Notes: a model not told the origin generated them from the sequence alone. A stretch of 64,000 bases of DNA from Pseudomonadota bacterium (GCA_023388175.1 JAEWGT010000007.1:73728-137727), one strand, 5' to 3'; positions 24,558 through 32,813 are shown, numbered from the stretch's first letter. Translations and numbers: made by a program.

Positions 24558-24722
24558 GGGCGAATCCTCGTCTGATGTCGTTCGGCGGTCGCGGCAAAAT
24601 GCAACTCGCCCCATCGTGAACTGGTTTTGAGCTAAAGCTTTGCCTATATATAGGATCACATGGGCGCAAAACGAGCGCCGCAACCCGTTTTTATCGACGC
24701 CTCCTGCGCAAGGTGCCTATTC

Positions 24723-25448
24723 ATGGACGAATTTCTCGACCTGCCGACCCTCATTGCCATTGTTGTGGCCGTGTTCGTGCTGTTCCGGCTCCGCTCGGTT
24801 CTTGGCACCCGGACCGGCAATGAGCGCCCGCCCGTCGATCGTACACGCTCTACGCCGGTGGAAAAGAACGCAGATAGCGACGAAACCGTCGTGCCCCTGC
24901 GGCCACGTCCTTCGGTGGCCCAGCCTGATCTCGACGACGAACGCCGTGCCCGCAAGCTGGAGGCCGAGATCGAACAGGCAGCGGCGGGCAATGCCGAATT
25001 GGCCAATGGCCTGCGCGCCGTCGCCGAGGCCGACCCATCCTTCACGCCGAAATCCTTCCTGGGCGGCGCCAAGCAGGCCTATGAGATGATCGTCACCGCT
25101 TTTGCCGAAGGCGATCGCCAGACACTGAAGAACCTGCTTGAAAAAGATGTGTTCGATGGGTTCCAGCGGGCCATTGCCGATCGTGAAGCGGCCGGAAACA
25201 GCGTCGATTTCACCTTTGTCGGCCTGCCCAAGATTGCCATCGTCGATGCCGAATATGACAAGAAGAACGTCAATGTAACGGTGGATTTCCACGCCGAGGT
25301 TGTCTCGGCCACCCGTGACAAGGATGGCAATCTGGTTGAAGGCAATGCCGATACCGTCCAGACCATCGCCGACGAATGGACATTTTCCCGCAATCCGAAA
25401 TCGCGCGATCCCAATTGGAAGGTCGTCAGCACCTCCCAGCTCGATTAA
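24723..25448 (+). CDS. Tim44/TimA domain membrane-anchored protein
   Basis: This 241-residue protein has an N-terminal membrane anchor (LPTLIAIVVAVFVLFRL), a charged linker and a C-terminal Tim44-like domain (AYEMIVTAFAEGDRQTLKNLLEKDVFDGFQ, ending WTFSRNPKSRDPNWKVVSTSQ). Alphaproteobacterial members are inner-membrane proteins related to the mitochondrial import motor subunit Tim44; the bacterial role is unclear. The start at 24723 places the anchor at the N-terminus. It is divergent from fxsA and precedes smr; mltA, usual between them in rhizobia, is absent. Confidence 0.88.
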   Translation: MDEFLDLPTLIAIVVAVFVLFRLRSVLGTRTGNERPPVDRTRSTPVEKNADSDETVVPLRPRPSVAQPDLDDERRARKLEAEIEQAAAGNAELANGLRAVAEADPSFTPKSFLGGAKQAYEMIVTAFAEGDRQTLKNLLEKDVFDGFQRAIADREAAGNSVDFTFVGLPKIAIVDAEYDKKNVNVTVDFHAEVVSATRDKDGNLVEGNADTVQTIADEWTFSRNPKSRDPNWKVVSTSQLD

Positions 25449-25472
25449 ATTTCTGCGGCAGGCCTCAAGTCC

Positions 25473-26054
25473 ATGTCCAAGCGCGACCCCAGGCGCCTGC
25501 CGCACGACTTCCACTTGTGGACGCATGTCACCGAAAGCGTGGAGCCCCTGCGCCGCAAGGGCTTGCTGAAACTGAATCACGGCACTCTGCCGGTTCCCGA
25601 GCCGGAACCCGCGCCGCGGATCAAGGCGCCGCCGAAAAAGGCCAGTCCGGTAAAGCCATTTCTGGCGCCCTATCAGGCTCCCTTGCCCATGGCGCGAGTG
25701 CCCGAAAAGGCGGTCGATCCCGCCATTCACAAAAAGGTCCGCCGCGGTCACATCGACATCGATGGTACGATCGACCTTCACGGCATGACGCAGAACGAGG
25801 CGCGCGAGGCACTGTTTCGCTATGTCACCACGCGGGTGGCGCGGGGCGCGCGCACCATTCTCGTCATCACCGGCAAAGGCCTCAAGACCGATAATGATTA
25901 TATTGCCGCCATGACCGAACGGGGAATCCTGCGCACCATGCTGCCCATCTGGTTGTCCGAACCGGGGCTTGCCCACCTGATTTCAGGCTGGAGCGCGGCG
26001 GCCCGTGGCCATGGTGGCGAGGGGGCGTATTATGTGCGTCTGAGGCGGCAATGA
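25473..26054 (+). CDS. Smr/MutS2-domain endonuclease-like protein
   Basis: This 193-residue protein has an unstructured Pro/Lys-rich N-terminus and a C-terminal Smr domain (about 100-190): the signature DLHGMTQNEAREALFRYV, the LVITGKGLK motif and the ending GEGAYYVRLRRQ. Smr domains nick nucleic acids, and stand-alone bacterial members have been linked to RNA cleavage at stalled ribosomes; the role here is inferred only from the family. Its stop overlaps the XRE start by ATGA. Confidence 0.88.
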   Translation: MSKRDPRRLPHDFHLWTHVTESVEPLRRKGLLKLNHGTLPVPEPEPAPRIKAPPKKASPVKPFLAPYQAPLPMARVPEKAVDPAIHKKVRRGHIDIDGTIDLHGMTQNEAREALFRYVTTRVARGARTILVITGKGLKTDNDYIAAMTERGILRTMLPIWLSEPGLAHLISGWSAAARGHGGEGAYYVRLRRQ

Positions 26055-26419
26055 CCCCGCTTGGCGCAAAATTGCGGGCCATGCGCGAAGCGCGCGGCAT
26101 CTCCCTCAAGGAAATGGCAGCGGCATTGAATGTATCATCTGCCTATCTCTCGGCCCTGGAACATGGCAAGCGCGGCCAGCCGACCAGTTTTCTGCTCCAC
26201 CGCATCATCGCTTTTTTCAACGTCATCTGGGATGAGGCGGAGGAATTGCAGCGGCTGGCCGAAATTTCGGACCCCAAAGTGACGATCGATACCGGGGGAC
26301 TGACCCCCGAGGCCACCGAGCTGACCAACCGCTTGCGCGATTCGATCACGCGGCTGGAAGCCGACGACCTGAAATTCCTGCGGGATGAACTGGTGAAGCG
26401 GGCAGGCCGGCGGCGGTAA
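26051..26419 (+). CDS. XRE-family helix-turn-helix regulator
   Basis: This 122-residue protein has an N-terminal HTH_3 domain (LGAKLRAMREARGISLKEMA, then LNVSSAYLSALEHGKRGQPT) and a helical C-terminal half (LQRLAEISDPK, then LRDSITRLEADDLKFLRDEL). It is coupled to smr by ATGA. In other Rhizobiales the same smr-XRE pair precedes gyrB; here a hairpin and hslU follow instead. Its target is unknown. Confidence 0.9.
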   Translation: MTPLGAKLRAMREARGISLKEMAAALNVSSAYLSALEHGKRGQPTSFLLHRIIAFFNVIWDEAEELQRLAEISDPKVTIDTGGLTPEATELTNRLRDSITRLEADDLKFLRDELVKRAGRRR

Positions 26420-26432
26420 AGCCACCGTTTTA

Positions 26433-26455
26433 CCTTCTCCCACAAGGGGAGAAGG
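26433..26455. repeat. Short mosaic-repeat hairpin, likely terminator
   Basis: CCTTCTCC (26433-26440) pairs with GGAGAAGG (26448-26455). The same CCTTCTCC...GGAGAAGG module forms the left end of the larger repeats at 30445 and 33775, so this looks like a lone fragment of that family. It lies between the convergent XRE and hslU genes and could stop both transcripts. Confidence 0.7.
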
Positions 26456-26478
26456 CAGACCCGGTGCATTGCGTCAGC

Positions 26479-27789
26479 TTACAGGACGAACTTGCTCAAA
26501 TCCGTATCGCCGGCCAGCACGCCGACCTTTTCGCGGACAAATGCCGCGTCGATTTTGACCGTCTGTCCGGCGCGGTCCGGCGCGTCGAAGGAGATTTCCT
26601 CGACCAGCCGCTCCATCACTGTCTGCAAGCGGCGGGCGCCGATATTCTCGACCGATGAATTGACCAGAACTGCGGCATCGGCAATCGCCTCGATAGCGTC
26701 CTCCGTCACCTCAAGCGTCAGCCCTTCGGTGCCCATCAGCGCCACATATTGCTTGATGAGGCTGGCTTCGGTGTCATTGAGAATGCCGATGAAATCCTCG
26801 CGCGTCAGCGCCTTGAGCTCCACCCGTATGGGCAGGCGACCCTGCAATTCGGGTAGCAGGTCGCTTGGCTTGCTGACGTGAAAGGCGCCAGAGGCGATGA
26901 ACAGGATATGATCGGTTTTGACCGGTCCATATTTGGTCGCCACGGTCGTGCCTTCGATCAGCGGCAAGAGATCGCGCTGCACGCCTTCGCGCGACGGACC
27001 ACCCTGTACGCCGCCCTCGCGGGCCGCGACCTTGTCGATTTCGTCGATAAAGACAATGCCGTGGTTTTCCACCAGTTCGATGGCTTCGCTTTTGAGCTGG
27101 TCCTGATCGAGCAGCTTGTCGGCTTCCTCGGCGATCAACGGCTCATAGGCGTCCTTGACCTTGATCTTGCGCTTGACCCCGCGCCCGCCCATGGCCTGCT
27201 TGAACATGTCGGAAAGGTTGATCATGCCGATGCCGCCATTGGGCATGCCGGGAATGTCGAAACCACCCGTATTGGCCGCCGGCTGCATCTCGATCTCGAT
27301 TTCCTTGTCGTCGAGATCGTTATTGCGCAGTTTCACGCGGAACGAGTCGCGGGTCGACGGCGTGGCCGAAGTACCGACCAGCGCATCGAGCACCCGTTCT
27401 TCGGCATTGTGGTGAGCCTGCGCCTGCACATCGCGGCGGCGCTTGTCGCGCAAAACGGTAATGCCCGCTTCCACCAGGTCCCGCACGATCTGCTCGACAT
27501 CGCGGCCGACATAGCCGACCTCGGTGAACTTGGTCGCTTCCACCTTGACGAAGGGTGCTTGAGCCAGGCGAGCAAGACGCCGCGAAATCTCGGTCTTGCC
27601 GACGCCGGTCGGCCCGATCATCAGGATGTTTTTGGGGCTGACCTCGCGGCGCAGTTCGGGGGCAAGCTGCTGGCGCCGCCAGCGATTGCGCAGCGCCACC
27701 GCGACGGCGCGCTTGGCATCGGCCTGGCCGACAATATGGCGGTCGAGCTCGGAAACGATCTCGCGCGGGGAAAAATTGGTTTCACTCAT
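26479..27789 (-). CDS. hslU: ATP-dependent protease ATPase HslU
   Basis: HslU is the AAA+ unfoldase of the HslUV protease. The 436-residue protein has Walker A GPTGVGKTEISRRLA (from residue 59), the pore motif GYVG within TEVGYVGRDVEQIV, the inserted I domain, Walker B GIVFIDEIDKV, and a C-terminal ENIGARRLQTVMERLVEEISFDAP ending SKFVL, the tail that inserts into HslV. The ATG at 27789 has AGGAG upstream and overlaps the GNAT stop by ATGA. Confidence 0.97.
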   Translation of the reverse strand: MSETNFSPREIVSELDRHIVGQADAKRAVAVALRNRWRRQQLAPELRREVSPKNILMIGPTGVGKTEISRRLARLAQAPFVKVEATKFTEVGYVGRDVEQIVRDLVEAGITVLRDKRRRDVQAQAHHNAEERVLDALVGTSATPSTRDSFRVKLRNNDLDDKEIEIEMQPAANTGGFDIPGMPNGGIGMINLSDMFKQAMGGRGVKRKIKVKDAYEPLIAEEADKLLDQDQLKSEAIELVENHGIVFIDEIDKVAAREGGVQGGPSREGVQRDLLPLIEGTTVATKYGPVKTDHILFIASGAFHVSKPSDLLPELQGRLPIRVELKALTREDFIGILNDTEASLIKQYVALMGTEGLTLEVTEDAIEAIADAAVLVNSSVENIGARRLQTVMERLVEEISFDAPDRAGQTVKIDAAFVREKVGVLAGDTDLSKFVL

Positions 27790-28304
27790 TGTTCTGCTCC
27801 TGGTGCCTTGTCGAGGAAGCGCACCATCAGGTGTTCGTCGAGATATCGACCGTTCACGAAGAGATAGCGGGGCTCGGTGCCATAGACTTCAAAGCCCAGC
27901 TTTTTATAGAGGCGGATGGCCGGCTCGTTTTCCGACCAGACGCCCAGATGCACCTGGATGACCTTGTCCGCGGCGAAGTCGAGCAGATGCTCGACCAACG
28001 CCCGGGACATGCCGGTGCCGCGATGCTCGGGCTTCACATAGACCTGGATCATCCAGCCGCGATGGCGGTCCTTGGCGCCGTCATTGCCGAGAAAGGCATT
28101 TATGCCGCCAAGCGATCCATCGGGCAGCACGGCACCGAAAATGCTCAACGCCTTCAGCGTTTCGGCGATATCGTCATCCGATTTCTGCGCGAAGGCTTCG
28201 GCCGAGGACAAGAAGGCTTCGGGATGATGGACCAGGGCTTCAAGCCTGATGGCGCGGTAGGCCCGCGCGTCATCCACGCCTAATTGCCGGATCCTATAGG
28301 TCAC
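27786..28304 (-). CDS. GNAT-family N-acetyltransferase between hslV and hslU
   Basis: This 172-residue protein has a GNAT fold: YRIRQLGVDDARAYRAIRLEAL at the N-terminus, the acetyl-CoA binding motif IQVYVKPEHRGTGMSRALVEHLL, then HLGVWSENEPAIRLYKKLGFEVYG. The substrate is unknown. It overlaps hslV upstream and hslU downstream by ATGA, so it is translated as an integral part of the hslVU operon, which makes a link with protein quality control plausible but unproven. Confidence 0.92.
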   Translation of the reverse strand: MTYRIRQLGVDDARAYRAIRLEALVHHPEAFLSSAEAFAQKSDDDIAETLKALSIFGAVLPDGSLGGINAFLGNDGAKDRHRGWMIQVYVKPEHRGTGMSRALVEHLLDFAADKVIQVHLGVWSENEPAIRLYKKLGFEVYGTEPRYLFVNGRYLDEHLMVRFLDKAPGAEQ

Positions 28305-28861
28305 GCGCCAAGCTCGATGGTTTCGACCGTCACATTGCCATTTGTATAGACGCAGATTTCTTCGGCGATCTTCATGGCCCGGCGGGCAATGTCCTCGGCA
28401 TCGAGCTCGGTGGCCTGATGCAGGGCAAGCGCCGCCGAATGCGCATAATTGCCGCCCGAGCCGATGGCGATGACACCATGGTCCGGGGTCAGCACGTCGC
28501 CATTGCCGGTCAGCACCAGCGTGTCTTTCTTGTCGGCCACGATCATCATCGCTTCAAGCTTGCGCAGATACCGGTCGGTGCGCCAGTCCTTGGCCAGTTC
28601 CACGGCGGCGCGCATCAACTGGTCGGGATATTGCACCAGCTTGGCTTCCAGCCGCTCGAACAGGGTGAAGGCATCGGCAGTCGATCCGGCAAAGCCGCCG
28701 ATCACCTTGCCATCGGCCAGCCGCCGCACCTTCTTGGCGCCATGCTTCATCACCGTCGGGCCCATGCTGACCTGACCGTCGCCGGCCACCACGACCTTGT
28801 TACCCTTGCGCACGGAAACGATGGTTGTCCCGTGCCAGCCGGGATTTGTGTGTTCACTCAT
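28301..28861 (-). CDS. hslV: ATP-dependent protease subunit HslV
   Basis: HslV is the proteasome-related peptidase partner of HslU. The product is 186 residues with a short propeptide MSEHTNPGWHG followed by the catalytic Thr12 in TTIVSVRKGNKVVVAGDGQVS; GGFAGSTADAFTLFERLE and the calcium/turn region IGSGGNYAHSAALAL are further landmarks. The ATG at 28861 was chosen because it gives the normal propeptide; an upstream ATG at 28945 would place the promoter inside the gene. It heads the hslV-GNAT-hslU operon. Confidence 0.95.
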   Translation of the reverse strand: MSEHTNPGWHGTTIVSVRKGNKVVVAGDGQVSMGPTVMKHGAKKVRRLADGKVIGGFAGSTADAFTLFERLEAKLVQYPDQLMRAAVELAKDWRTDRYLRKLEAMMIVADKKDTLVLTGNGDVLTPDHGVIAIGSGGNYAHSAALALHQATELDAEDIARRAMKIAEEICVYTNGNVTVETIELGA

Positions 28862-28890
28862 TGGGGGAAGTACTCCGAACTGTTGAGTGA

Positions 28891-28918
28891 TATTTAGGGT
28901 CCCCGGCCACGATTGCAA
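28891..28918 (-). promoter_or_regulatory. Predicted promoter of hslV-GNAT-hslU
   Basis: On the minus strand TTGCAA (28918-28913) and TAAATA (28896-28891) are separated by 16 bases, about 30 bases before the hslV start. CCCTAAATAT also resembles the -10 of heat-shock (RpoH) promoters, but the assignment is tentative. Confidence 0.4.
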
Positions 28919-28994
28919 CCGAGGCCGCCCTAACCCAATCTTCACGCCGCTGTGCCTATCTGCTAATCACCCGCCACCGCCGGAGACAATAGCC

Positions 28995-29582
28995 ATGCGC
29001 ACCGCAAAAATCGCCCGCAAGACCAACGAGACCGAGATTTCCGTCTCGATCGATCTCGACGGTACCGGCAAGCATGCAATGAAGACCGGCGTCGGTTTCT
29101 TCGACCACATGCTGGACCAGCTCAGCCGCCATTCGCTGATCGACATGGACATCACCTGCAAGGGCGATCTGCATATCGACAGCCACCACACGGTCGAGGA
29201 TGTCGGCATTGCCCTGGGCCAGGCCATCAGGGAAGCGCTGGGCGACAAGAAGGGCATCCGCCGCTATGCCTCCTCCGATCTGCCCATGGACGGCACGCTG
29301 ACCCGCGCGGCGCTGGACGTATCCGGCCGCGCCTTCCTCGTCTTCAAGGCCGAGTTTTCGCAGGGCAAGATCGGCGATATCGATACCGAGCTGTTCCGCG
29401 AATTCTTCCAGGCCTTCGCGGTCAATGCCGGGATCACGCTCCACATCGAAAACTTCTATTTCGACAATAACCACCATCTGGCCGAGTCCATGTTCAAGGC
29501 CGTGGCCCGCGCCCTGCGCGTGGCGGTGGAAATCGATCCGCGCATGAGCGACGCGGTGCCCAGCACCAAGGGCACGCTCTAA
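28995..29582 (+). CDS. hisB: Imidazoleglycerol-phosphate dehydratase
   Basis: HisB dehydrates imidazole glycerol phosphate in histidine synthesis. It is a monofunctional 195-residue enzyme with the manganese-binding repeats GVGFFDHMLDQLSRHS, DLHIDSHHTVEDVGI, ENFYFDNNHHLAES and the central RRYASSDLPMDGTL. The ATG at 28995 with CGGAGA upstream gives the conserved MRTAKIARKTNETEI start. It begins the hisB-hisH-hisA-hisF-hisE gene run, separated from hisH by a repeat pair. Confidence 0.97.
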   Translation: MRTAKIARKTNETEISVSIDLDGTGKHAMKTGVGFFDHMLDQLSRHSLIDMDITCKGDLHIDSHHTVEDVGIALGQAIREALGDKKGIRRYASSDLPMDGTLTRAALDVSGRAFLVFKAEFSQGKIGDIDTELFREFFQAFAVNAGITLHIENFYFDNNHHLAESMFKAVARALRVAVEIDPRMSDAVPSTKGTL

Positions 29583-29600
29583 GGCGGGACGTCCAATTTT

Positions 29601-29673
29601 CGTCACCACCGGGCTTATCCCGGTGGTCCATTGCGTCACAAGCTGGATTGCCGGGACAAGCCGGGCAATGACG
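29601..29673. repeat. REP-like palindrome pair, inverted (copy B)
   Basis: Module 1 (29601-29630) reads CGTCA, stem CCACCGGG, loop CTTAT, stem CCCGGTGG, TCCA. Module 2 (29644-29673) reads TGGA, TTGCCGGG, ACAAG, CCGGGCAA, TGACG with one unpaired stem position. The spacer is 13 bases. In module 1 both stem arms differ from other copies in a way that keeps pairing, suggesting selection on the fold. It lies inside the his operon. Confidence 0.85.
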
Positions 29674-29770
29674 CTGGGGAATGGCCAATATACTCAACCA
29701 CCATCCCGCCCTTCCCCCACTGCGCTTTTTGCACTAGATCAGCGCCATAATCTGATCCCGAGGCTGGCCC

Positions 29771-30424
29771 ATGAGCACCATCGCCATCATCGATTACGGC
29801 GCCGGCAATCTGCGTTCGGCGGCCAAGGCCTTTGAGCGTGTGGCGCACGAACGGGCCAAGGGCGACACCATTATTGTCACCGCCAATCCCGAAACGGTCC
29901 GCAAGGCCGACCGCATCATGCTGCCCGGCGTCGGCGCCTTTGCCGATTGCATGGCGGGCCTGAAGGCCGTGTCCGGCATGATCGAGGTGCTTGACGAAAA
30001 GGTCATCAAGGGCGGCACGCCGTTTCTCGGCGTCTGCGTCGGCATGCAGCTGCTCGCCAGCGAAGGCCGCGAAAAGACTGTCACCGAGGGTCTTGGCTGG
30101 ATTCCCGGCGCCGTCGAAAAGATCGCCCCCGCCGACCCCGCGCTCAAAATCCCGCATATGGGCTGGAACACGATTGCGGTGACCCGCCCCCATGCGCTGA
30201 TGGCTGGTATCGCGGATGGCCCGGATGGGCTCCATGCCTATTTCGTCCATTCCTATCATCTGAAGACCGAAGACCCGACGCACACCATCGCCACCACCGA
30301 TTATGGTGGCGCGCTGACGGCCTGCGTCGGCCGTGACAATATTTTCGGCACCCAGTTCCACCCGGAAAAAAGCCAGGCGCTGGGCTTAAAGCTGATTGAG
30401 AATTTTCTTGGGTGGTCGCCGTGA
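29771..30424 (+). CDS. hisH: Imidazole glycerol phosphate synthase, glutaminase subunit
   Basis: HisH hydrolyses glutamine and passes ammonia to HisF. The 217-residue class I amidotransferase begins IAIIDYGAGNLRS, and has the nucleophile Cys89 in FLGVCVGMQLL and the His-Glu pair in GTQFHPEKSQ; IPHMGWN is also typical. It is separated from hisA by about 180 bases holding a mosaic repeat. Confidence 0.96.
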   Translation: MSTIAIIDYGAGNLRSAAKAFERVAHERAKGDTIIVTANPETVRKADRIMLPGVGAFADCMAGLKAVSGMIEVLDEKVIKGGTPFLGVCVGMQLLASEGREKTVTEGLGWIPGAVEKIAPADPALKIPHMGWNTIAVTRPHALMAGIADGPDGLHAYFVHSYHLKTEDPTHTIATTDYGGALTACVGRDNIFGTQFHPEKSQALGLKLIENFLGWSP

Positions 30425-30444
30425 TGTCAGTTGGCCCAATCTTT

Positions 30445-30587
30445 CCTTCTCCCCTTGCGGGAGAAGGTGCCCCGAACGGGCGGATGAGGGGTCTGCGATC
30501 TGTCGGAAACCGCGGAGTGCGTGGCAATAAACGCCTCACCCGTCTCGCGCTATGCGCGATCCACCCTCTCCCGCAAGGGGAGAGGGG
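30445..30587. repeat. Mosaic palindromic repeat between hisH and hisA
   Basis: The left hairpin (CCTTCTCCCC, TTGC, GGGAGAAGG) leads into a GCGGATGAGGGG segment; about 40 variable bases later the right half reads CCTCACCCGTCTCGCGC, GCGCGATCCACCCTCTCCC, GCAA, GGGGAGAGGGG. The halves are mutually complementary, so the whole element could fold into one long hairpin. A close relative is at 33775 and a rearranged one at 53385. The element ends 18 bases before the hisA ATG. Confidence 0.85.
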
Positions 30588-30605
30588 AACATCGGAGACC
30601 AATCC

Positions 30606-31334
30606 ATGATCCTCTTCCCCGCCATCGACCTCAAGGACGGCCAGTGTGTGCGCCTCAAGCTGGGCGACATGGAACAGGCCACCGTCTTCAACGACGACCC
30701 CGCCGCGCAGGCAAAGGCGTTCGAGGATCAGGGTTTTGAATATCTCCACGTGGTCGATCTCAACGGCGCCTTTGCCGGTGAAAGCGTCAATGGCGCGGCT
30801 GTGGAAGCCATCCTCAAAGCCGTAAAGTTCCCTGTCCAGCTCGGCGGCGGCATTCGCAATCTCGGCCATATCGAGAGCTGGCTCGACAAGGGCCTCGCCC
30901 GGGTCATCCTCGGCACCGTCGCGGTGCGCGATCCGGCGCTGGTGAAAGAAGCCGCGCAAAAGTGGCCCGGCCAGGTCGCCGTGGGGATCGATGCGCGCAA
31001 GGGCATGGTGGCGGTGGAAGGCTGGGCAGAAACCTCAGAACTCTCCGTCATCGAACTGGCCAAGCGCTTCGAGGGCGCGGGCGTTGCTGCCATCATCTAT
31101 ACCGATATCGACCGCGACGGGGTGCTTGCCGGCATCAACTGGGACTCCACGTTGGAGCTGGCCCGCGCCACCGCCATTCCCGTCATCGCCTCGGGCGGCC
31201 TCGCCTCCATGGCCGATATCGAACGCATGACCCAACCCGAATATGCCGTTCTTGAAGGCGCAATTTCCGGTCGCGCCCTTTATGACGGCCGCATTGATTC
31301 ACGTGAAGCATTGGCTTTGCTGAGGGCAGCATGA
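30606..31334 (+). CDS. hisA: ProFAR isomerase HisA
   Basis: HisA is a (beta-alpha)8 barrel that isomerises ProFAR to PRFAR. The 242-residue protein has the catalytic Asp8 in FPAIDLKDGQCVRL, QLGGGIRN, RVILGTVAVRDP, and the second catalytic Asp in YTDIDRDGVLAGINW, then SGGLASM. The ATG at 30606 follows CGGAGA, which lies just after the right end of the repeat. The gene ends in ATGA with a small membrane-protein gene and contains a parS-like site at 31295. Confidence 0.96.
   Translation: MILFPAIDLKDGQCVRLKLGDMEQATVFNDDPAAQAKAFEDQGFEYLHVVDLNGAFAGESVNGAAVEAILKAVKFPVQLGGGIRNLGHIESWLDKGLARVILGTVAVRDPALVKEAAQKWPGQVAVGIDARKGMVAVEGWAETSELSVIELAKRFEGAGVAAIIYTDIDRDGVLAGINWDSTLELARATAIPVIASGGLASMADIERMTQPEYAVLEGAISGRALYDGRIDSREALALLRAA
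31295..31310 (-). promoter_or_regulatory. parS-like site (3' end of hisA)
   Basis: TGATTCACGTGAAGCA matches 14 of 16 positions of the ParB consensus. It is about 10.6 kb right of the origin region and inside hisA. Confidence 0.5.
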
Positions 31335-31660
31335 CACAGGCCCGGCCGGACAGATTTCCCTATTGGGCCTATCTGCTGGCGCTGGCCATTATCGTCCTGT
31401 TTGCGCTGGCCCCGGTCATTTCGGTCTATTTCACGTATCTGGTGGCCGAGGCTCATGGCTGCATCGTCAATGAAGCCATGGTCCAGAGCTGCATGGTCAT
31501 GGGCACCGATTGGGGCGGGCTGCTCTATTTTACCGGCATTATGGGCTGGTTTGGCTTGGCCACCCTGCCCCTGGGGGGCGGCGCCCTGCTCGTCTGGCTG
31601 GCCAGCCTCATCATTCACCGCATCGGCTGGGGCCAGATGCAGAAGGGCAAGCGCATATGA
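31331..31660 (+). CDS. Small membrane protein inserted between hisA and hisF
   Basis: This 109-residue protein has two predicted transmembrane helices (AYLLALAIIVLFALAPVISVYF, about residues 13-34, and LATLPLGGGALLVWLASLII, about 76-95) separated by a loop with two cysteines (HGCIVNEAMVQSCMVMG). I recognise no family. It overlaps hisA and hisF by ATGA at both ends, so it must be translated with the histidine enzymes. The paired loop cysteines, likely periplasmic, could form a disulfide, though this is inference. Confidence 0.8.
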   Translation: MTQARPDRFPYWAYLLALAIIVLFALAPVISVYFTYLVAEAHGCIVNEAMVQSCMVMGTDWGGLLYFTGIMGWFGLATLPLGGGALLVWLASLIIHRIGWGQMQKGKRI

Positions 31661-32436
31661 GCCTGAAGACTCGCATCATTCCCTGCCTCGACGTGGCCGG
31701 TGGCCGCGTGGTCAAGGGCGTCAATTTCGTCGATCTGGTGGATGCCGGCGATCCCGTGGAAGCGGCCATGGCCTATGATGCGGCGGGCGCCGATGAGTTG
31801 ACCTTTCTCGACATCACCGCCAGCCATGAAGGCCGCGATACCATTTTCGATGTGGTGGCGCGCACGGCCGAACACTGTTTCATGCCGGTGACGGTGGGCG
31901 GTGGCGTCCGCTCGGTGGACGATATCCGCAAACTGCTGCTGGCAGGCGCCGACAAGGTAGCAATCAATTCCGCCGCCGTGAACGATCCCGATTTCATCGC
32001 CCGGGCCGCCGACAAATTCGGAAATCAGTGCATCGTCGTTTCGGTCGATGCCAAGGCGCGCAGCGATGGCGGCGCGGGCTGGGAAATTTTCACCCATGGC
32101 GGCCGCAAGCCGACCGGCATTGATGCGGTGGAATTCGCGGCAAGCATGGTCGAGCGCGGGGCCGGCGAATTGCTGGTGACGTCCATGGACCGCGACGGCA
32201 CCAAGTCCGGCTTTGATTTGAAGCTGACCCGCACCATTGCTGATGCAGTGGAAGTGCCGGTCATCGCCTCGGGCGGTGTCGGCACCCTGCAGCATCTGGT
32301 GGAGGGCGTCACCCAAGGCCATGCCAGCGCCGTGCTGGCCGCCTCGATTTTCCATTTCGGCACCTTCACCATTCCCCAAGCCAAGACCTATATGGTCGAG
32401 CACGGCATACCCATGCGGCTCGATCGGGCTGCTTAA
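31657..32436 (+). CDS. hisF: Imidazole glycerol phosphate synthase, cyclase subunit
   Basis: HisF is the barrel subunit that uses ammonia from HisH to close the imidazole ring. The 259-residue protein has IIPCLDVAGGRVVKGVNF with catalytic Asp11, LTFLDITASHEGRDT, PVTVGGGVRSVDD, VAINSAAV, the second catalytic Asp in LVTSMDRDGTKSGFD and IASGGVGT. The ATG at 31657 overlaps the upstream membrane-protein stop (ATGA). Confidence 0.97.
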   Translation: MSLKTRIIPCLDVAGGRVVKGVNFVDLVDAGDPVEAAMAYDAAGADELTFLDITASHEGRDTIFDVVARTAEHCFMPVTVGGGVRSVDDIRKLLLAGADKVAINSAAVNDPDFIARAADKFGNQCIVVSVDAKARSDGGAGWEIFTHGGRKPTGIDAVEFAASMVERGAGELLVTSMDRDGTKSGFDLKLTRTIADAVEVPVIASGGVGTLQHLVEGVTQGHASAVLAASIFHFGTFTIPQAKTYMVEHGIPMRLDRAA

Positions 32437-32495
32437 GTTCTATTGCGGGCAGTTCGATTTCCGCCAATGGTCCGCGCTGAGGAGACCAGCCTGAA

Positions 32496-32813
32496 ATGAC
32501 TCTCGAAGACCTCGAAGCGCGCATCGCTCTGCGCGCAGCGGCCTCGCCCGAAGACAGCTATACGGCCAAGCTGATTGCCCGCGGAATGAACAAGGCCGCC
32601 CAGAAGCTTGGCGAGGAAGCCACCGAAGCCGTCATTGCTGCGGTCACCCATGACCGTGCCGAACTGGTCAAGGAAAGCGCCGACCTGCTCTATCACCTGC
32701 TGGTCGTGCTCCGGGCCGCCGATGTGCCGCTGGCCGAGGTCATGGCAGAACTCGATGCCCGCACCGCCCAATCGGGCCTGGCCGAAAAGGCCGCCCGCAA
32801 GGATAGTTTTTAG
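32496..32813 (+). CDS. hisE: Phosphoribosyl-ATP pyrophosphatase
   Basis: HisE hydrolyses PR-ATP to PR-AMP in the second step of histidine synthesis. The 105-residue MazG-like protein has SYTAKLIARGMNKAAQKLGEEATEAVIAAV and KESADLLYHLLVVL, the metal-binding acidic helices. The separate HisI cyclohydrolase is not in the window. coaA starts immediately after its stop codon. Confidence 0.95.
   Translation: MTLEDLEARIALRAAASPEDSYTAKLIARGMNKAAQKLGEEATEAVIAAVTHDRAELVKESADLLYHLLVVLRAADVPLAEVMAELDARTAQSGLAEKAARKDSF

Noticed and set aside
24717..25976. A 419-codon minus-strand frame across the Tim44-like and smr genes
   Set aside because: It is a shadow of two recognised genes with no domain of its own.
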